This document shows, in pieces, positions 38,267-42,197 of a stretch of 42,197 bases of DNA. The stretch spans positions 1 to 42,197 of the forward strand of contig NZ_JAEUMN010000145.1 in the NCBI RefSeq assembly GCF_016793225.1, written 5' to 3'. Within the stretch, counting starts at the first letter, position 1, and every line of letters starts with the position of its first letter. The notes under the pieces were generated by a model, which worked only from the letters and a program-made list of their open reading frames with translations, made no database searches and was not told the origin of the DNA. The translations under genes were made by a program, and so were the position numbers. This DNA is from Phenylobacterium sp. (lineage in GTDB: Bacteria; Pseudomonadota; Alphaproteobacteria; Caulobacterales; Caulobacteraceae).

Positions 38267-38462
38267 CGGGCACAGGCCGCCTCCGGTCGCTCATCAACTG
38301 CGCGTCGCGCGCGGGACGGAGAGGGCGCTGCAAGCCGCATCGGGCGAGCGCCGCGGGGGCCACGACCGCGGTCGGGCGAGGTATCGGTGGCTGCGTAACG
38401 CAAGGCCAGGCCGGCTTACACCGCCGCCGCGGCAAGCGCTACCTTGGCGGGCGCGGGCGCCG

Positions 38463-38507
38463 CCACCCCCTCTCGCTTCGCGAGCTCCCCCAGGGGGGGA
38501 GCATCTG
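38463..38507. repeat. GC-rich palindromic repeat
   Basis: CCACCCCCTCTCGCTTCGCG leads into a CTCCCCC/GGGGGAG inverted pair. It looks like a second family of intergenic palindromes and lies in the 580-bp stretch (38232-38811) between the permease and esterase genes. Apart from this repeat, the leader hairpin and the larger repeat at 38673-38790, I see no gene there. Confidence 0.5.
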
Positions 38508-38672
38508 CGGGGCGGGGCTTCCGTATGGACGCCACAGGCGCTCGATTGAACCGCGGAGGGCGCGGATAAGAGCCCAGAGGGCGCAGAGATCTCTGACCCG
38601 CCGGGGGACGCCGCGGGGCCGGGCGGATGGCCTGCGGGGTGGTCGGCTTGACCGCAAACTGGGGAGACGCGC

Positions 38673-38790
38673 TTGGTCCTCCCCTGCAAGGGGAGGGGGA
38701 CCCGCGCAGCAGGGTGGAGGGGTCGGTGGCGCTGGCGGCAGCCCCCCTCCACGGCCTTCGGCGGTCCCCCTCCCCCTGCGGGGGAGGACT
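38673..38790 (+). repeat. Intergenic palindromic repeat element, copy A
   Basis: About 118 bp built from two hairpins: a left one in the first 30 bases (TCCTCCCCTGCAAGGGGAGG core) and a right one ending CCCTGCGGGGGAGGACTG. The middle has GGTGGAGGGGTC. Its first 30 bases are identical to those of copy B at 40556. The two copies flank the tannase-family gene in the same orientation. It carries no frame or transposase. Confidence 0.75.
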
Positions 38791-38811
38791 GGGGGGGGAG
38801 GACTGCGGCCG

Positions 38812-40278
38812 CTACCGCCGCTTCGGGGCCGGGCAGCTCCAGGCGCCGCCGGCGTCCTTGCGCGCGACGGAGGGGTACGGGCAGAGCTGCTGGGTCGCGC
38901 CGCCGGCGCCGGTGGCGGTGAGCCCGCCGGGCGCCCTGCCGTCGACGACCCAGGCGTCCAGCGTCGCCAGCCAGTCGACGTTGGCCGGCGCCGCCCCGCC
39001 GCCGCAGTGGAGCATCCCGGGGACCAGGTACATGCGGTAGAACCCGCCCACGTCGCCCATCGTGCGACGGACGTCCTCGTAGTAGACGATCGACGAGGCG
39101 GCCGGGATCGCGGGGTCGTTCCAGCCATGGTACTGGATCAGCTTGCCGCCGCGCCGTTTGAACGCCGCCAGGTCCGGATCGTCGGAGTCGATGATCGGGC
39201 TCATCTTGGCCTTCGCCCGGTCGAACTGGGCCCCCAGGTCCAGCGTCAGGAAGTCGAACGCGGGGTCCCCGAAGGCGAAGTACTTGAAGGCGTTGGAAGC
39301 GAACTGGTAGCCGGCCGCCTGCCAGTTCCGGTCCTGGCTGGGCCCGGTGATCCAGGCCTGCCAGCCGCCGGTCAGCGCCTCGGCCCCCGGCGAGATCCCG
39401 GGCAGCGCGATCCGCCCCGTGCGCGGGTCCTTCCGGCCGGCGTAGATCTCGCGGGCCGCGCGCACCTGCGGCGCGGTGAGGCAGCCTCCCGCCTGACCGG
39501 CCTTGCACTGGAGCACCCCGGGATCGAACCGGCACGCGGCGGGATCGCGGACGAAGGCCTCGCCCCCGCAGTCCTTCAGCGCGCGCGCCTGCAGCAGCTC
39601 CAGGGCCGGCTTGTCCAGGTAGGCCCCGGGCCGGGCCAGCGCCTGCTGCTGGGCCGCGCCGTTGCCGAACAGGAGGCTCATGTAGTTGGCCGGCGCGCCC
39701 GCCACGATGCCGTCGAAGTCGGCGGGGAACCGCTGGGCCTCCATCAAGGCCTCGCGGCCGCCGTCGGAACAGCCCATGAAGTACGAGAGCCTGGGCCCGC
39801 CCGCCTTCTGCGCCTTGATCAGCGCCTTGGCGGCGTCGGTGGTCTCCTTCAGCGAGCGCCAGCCGTAGTCCACCAGCTTCTCGGGATGGCCCAGCGCCCA
39901 GGACGCCGAGGTGCCGATGGCGCGGTGGCCGTTGTCGGTGCCGGCGACCGCATAGCCCGACTGCGCGACGCGTCGCAGGTAGCCCGAGTTGATCGAGCCC
40001 GCGAAGCCGCCGTTGCCCAGCTGGACGAACTTGCCGTTCCACGCCGCGCCCGCCGGGATCCAGACCTCGATGCCGATCTCGGAGTCGCGGGTCGGGCGGC
40101 TGACCACCGAGACCTTGCACAGCTCGGCGCCGCCCGCCGTCTCCACGCTCGCCGCCGTCACCTCGGCGTGCGGCAGCTTCACGGCCTTGAGGTCAGCGCA
40201 GGCCGTCTCGGCGCTCGCCAGCCCCGGCGCCGCCATCAGCGCCACGCCCGCGGCCGCCGCCATCAGAACCATCTTCAT
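38812..40278 (-). CDS. Tannase/feruloyl esterase family protein, secreted
   Basis: A 488-residue exported alpha/beta-hydrolase of the tannase family, which cleaves gallate, ferulate or terephthalate-type esters. Signal peptide MKMVLMAAAAGVALMAAPGLASA. The family-specific CS-D-HC arrangement is complete: Cys170-Ser171 (MGCSDGGREAL), Asp388 (GWNDPAIPA) and His424-Cys425 (GMLHCGGG), with the two Cys expected to form the disulfide that joins the triad. A lid region with several more Cys (CGGEAFVRDPAAC, CKAGQAGGC) lies between about 235 and 275. The stop lies 21 bp past repeat copy A. No aromatic-acid pathway genes are next to it, so its substrate is open. Confidence 0.9.
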   Translation of the reverse strand: MKMVLMAAAAGVALMAAPGLASAETACADLKAVKLPHAEVTAASVETAGGAELCKVSVVSRPTRDSEIGIEVWIPAGAAWNGKFVQLGNGGFAGSINSGYLRRVAQSGYAVAGTDNGHRAIGTSASWALGHPEKLVDYGWRSLKETTDAAKALIKAQKAGGPRLSYFMGCSDGGREALMEAQRFPADFDGIVAGAPANYMSLLFGNGAAQQQALARPGAYLDKPALELLQARALKDCGGEAFVRDPAACRFDPGVLQCKAGQAGGCLTAPQVRAAREIYAGRKDPRTGRIALPGISPGAEALTGGWQAWITGPSQDRNWQAAGYQFASNAFKYFAFGDPAFDFLTLDLGAQFDRAKAKMSPIIDSDDPDLAAFKRRGGKLIQYHGWNDPAIPAASSIVYYEDVRRTMGDVGGFYRMYLVPGMLHCGGGAAPANVDWLATLDAWVVDGRAPGGLTATGAGGATQQLCPYPSVARKDAGGAWSCPAPKRR

Positions 40279-40555
40279 CCCAGCCCTCCCCGTGTTTTGC
40301 GGGATTTCAGCATGGTTGGGGGTGGGACGGGAGGTGGGAAGTTTGGCTGGGGGCGGGCGTTTCGACCAGACGTGGGGGTCCGAACCCCTGACCCATATCT
40401 CAATGCGTCAGCCCGCGGGGAAATGCGCTGCCGCCTCTGGGGCAGCATCTCGAAGGTCGTCCCCCGCGCCGGGGCCGCCGCTTGCCCTCTCCACCACCCG
40501 CTCTTCGGCGGGCGGTCCCCCTCTCCCGCGAGCGGGAGAGGAAGGGGGCGCGGTG

Positions 40556-40653
40556 TTGGTCCTCCCCTGCAAGGGGAGGGGGACCATGCGTCAGCATGGT
40601 GGAGGGGTCTTGAGCGCCGCGGATCGCCCCCCTCCCCCTGTGGGGGAGGACTG
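40556..40653 (+). repeat. Intergenic palindromic repeat element, copy B
   Basis: About 98 bp, with the same opening 30 bases as copy A, then a variable centre including the perfect hairpin ACCATGC/GCATGGT, the shared GGTGGAGGGGTC, and a right hairpin ending GGGGGAGGACTG. A further CCCGCGAGCGGGAGAGG palindrome is at about 40526-40541. The 456-bp gap between the esterase and acyl-CoA dehydrogenase genes holds these and a terminator, and no gene that I can see. Confidence 0.75.
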
Positions 40654-40677
40654 CGCGGCGAGCGGGACGCCCCCAAC

Positions 40678-40708
40678 GAAAAGGAGCCCCCGTTGGCACG
40701 GGGGCTCC
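40678..40708 (-). terminator. Rho-independent terminator of the acyl-CoA dehydrogenase gene
   Basis: GGAGCCCCCG and CGGGGGCTCC form a perfect 10-bp stem with loop TTGGCA. On the minus strand TTTTC follows. It lies 27 bp past the acyl-CoA dehydrogenase stop. Confidence 0.9.
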
Positions 40709-40734
40709 CTCGAGGCGTCGCCGGGGCGGCGCGG

Positions 40735-42081
<1,347 letters not shown>

Positions 42082-42197
42082 GGGTCGCTCCCAACAGTTT
42101 TTCTCTGGCGTCCTTTGTCGCGCACTTTCGGGAGAATTCAAACAACTGTTTTAGGGATAGGCGCGGCGGCGCGCGGCGCCTGATCCGTCCCGGTCTT

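Noticed and set aside
38463-38807. CRISPR-like repeats
   Set aside because: The repeats are unequal, unspaced palindromes without regular spacers or cas genes.
40370-40420. tRNA-like T-arm (GGGGGTCCGAACCCC)
   Set aside because: No acceptor stem, D-arm or anticodon arm could be assembled on either strand, and the loop lacks the TTC-R-A consensus.

Overview
The window reads as chromosome from a high-GC alphaproteobacterium of the Caulobacterales, most likely Phenylobacterium or a close relative. This rests on protein resemblance, strong GC bias at third codon positions, a TonB-dependent receptor, PhaR-type PHB regulation, the MetX-MetW pair, and GC-rich palindromic intergenic repeats of the kind common in that order. 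No rRNA, tRNA, CRISPR array, insertion sequence or integrase was found. The assignment is by eye, without any database search.

Layout. (1) 0-7.2 kb is a nucleotide-sugar and envelope-precursor block: the 3' part of a UDP-glucose dehydrogenase, a DUF6886-like protein, a 53-residue membrane protein, glmM and divergent glmS, an Ala/Pro-rich lipoprotein, galU, and a Rossmann-fold epimerase-like protein. (2) 7.2-14 kb is housekeeping: sixA-like/DUF952/pyrD in overlapping order, metX-metW, a P-II protein followed by an unknown secreted protein, and a methyltransferase divergent from gloB. (3) 14.1-15.7 kb holds a compact toxin-immunity pair: a DNA/RNA non-specific endonuclease-like protein overlapping a SUKH (SMI1/KNR4) immunity protein by 4 bp. 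(4) 15.8-19.7 kb is PHB metabolism: phaA-phaB with a DUF4908-like gene, divergent from the regulator phaR, with three TGCGC repeats spaced exactly 10 bp apart between them. (5) 19.8-27.7 kb is mixed: an HTH/coiled-coil protein, a polyprenol-glycosyltransferase/ArnT-like pair, an HMG-CoA lyase-like gene, a DUF5694 protein, a second GT2 enzyme, thrS and yidD.

(6) 27.7-37.2 kb looks like an accessory uptake and catabolic locus. It holds a Coq4-like protein with an altered metal motif, a TetR regulator, a TonB-dependent receptor, and a secreted GH43-like beta-propeller protein. On the other strand are GNAT, sulfatase, NIPSNAP, Fe-S scaffold and YCII genes. A perfect 16-bp palindrome lies between tetR and the receptor gene and is the obvious operator. 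The sulfatase gene carries an in-frame TAA at codon 65, one base from TAC, which separates its metal-binding aspartates from the CSTTR active-site motif.

(7) 37.3-42.2 kb holds a small RNA resembling the alphaproteobacterial suhB/mmgR (alpha-r8) family, ending beside the stop of a TauE/SafE permease gene. That permease's Shine-Dalgarno sequence lies inside a perfect 10-bp inverted repeat. Next is a secreted tannase/feruloyl-esterase-family gene flanked by two copies of one palindromic repeat in the same orientation, then an acyl-CoA dehydrogenase with a clear terminator.

The items most worth follow-up are the interrupted sulfatase inside a TetR-controlled uptake locus, the short endonuclease/SUKH pair, the small RNA, and the permease leader hairpin. 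I did not see an unambiguous wholly new system. The TetR/receptor/propeller/sulfatase locus with its Coq4-like protein is the best candidate for uncharacterised biology.
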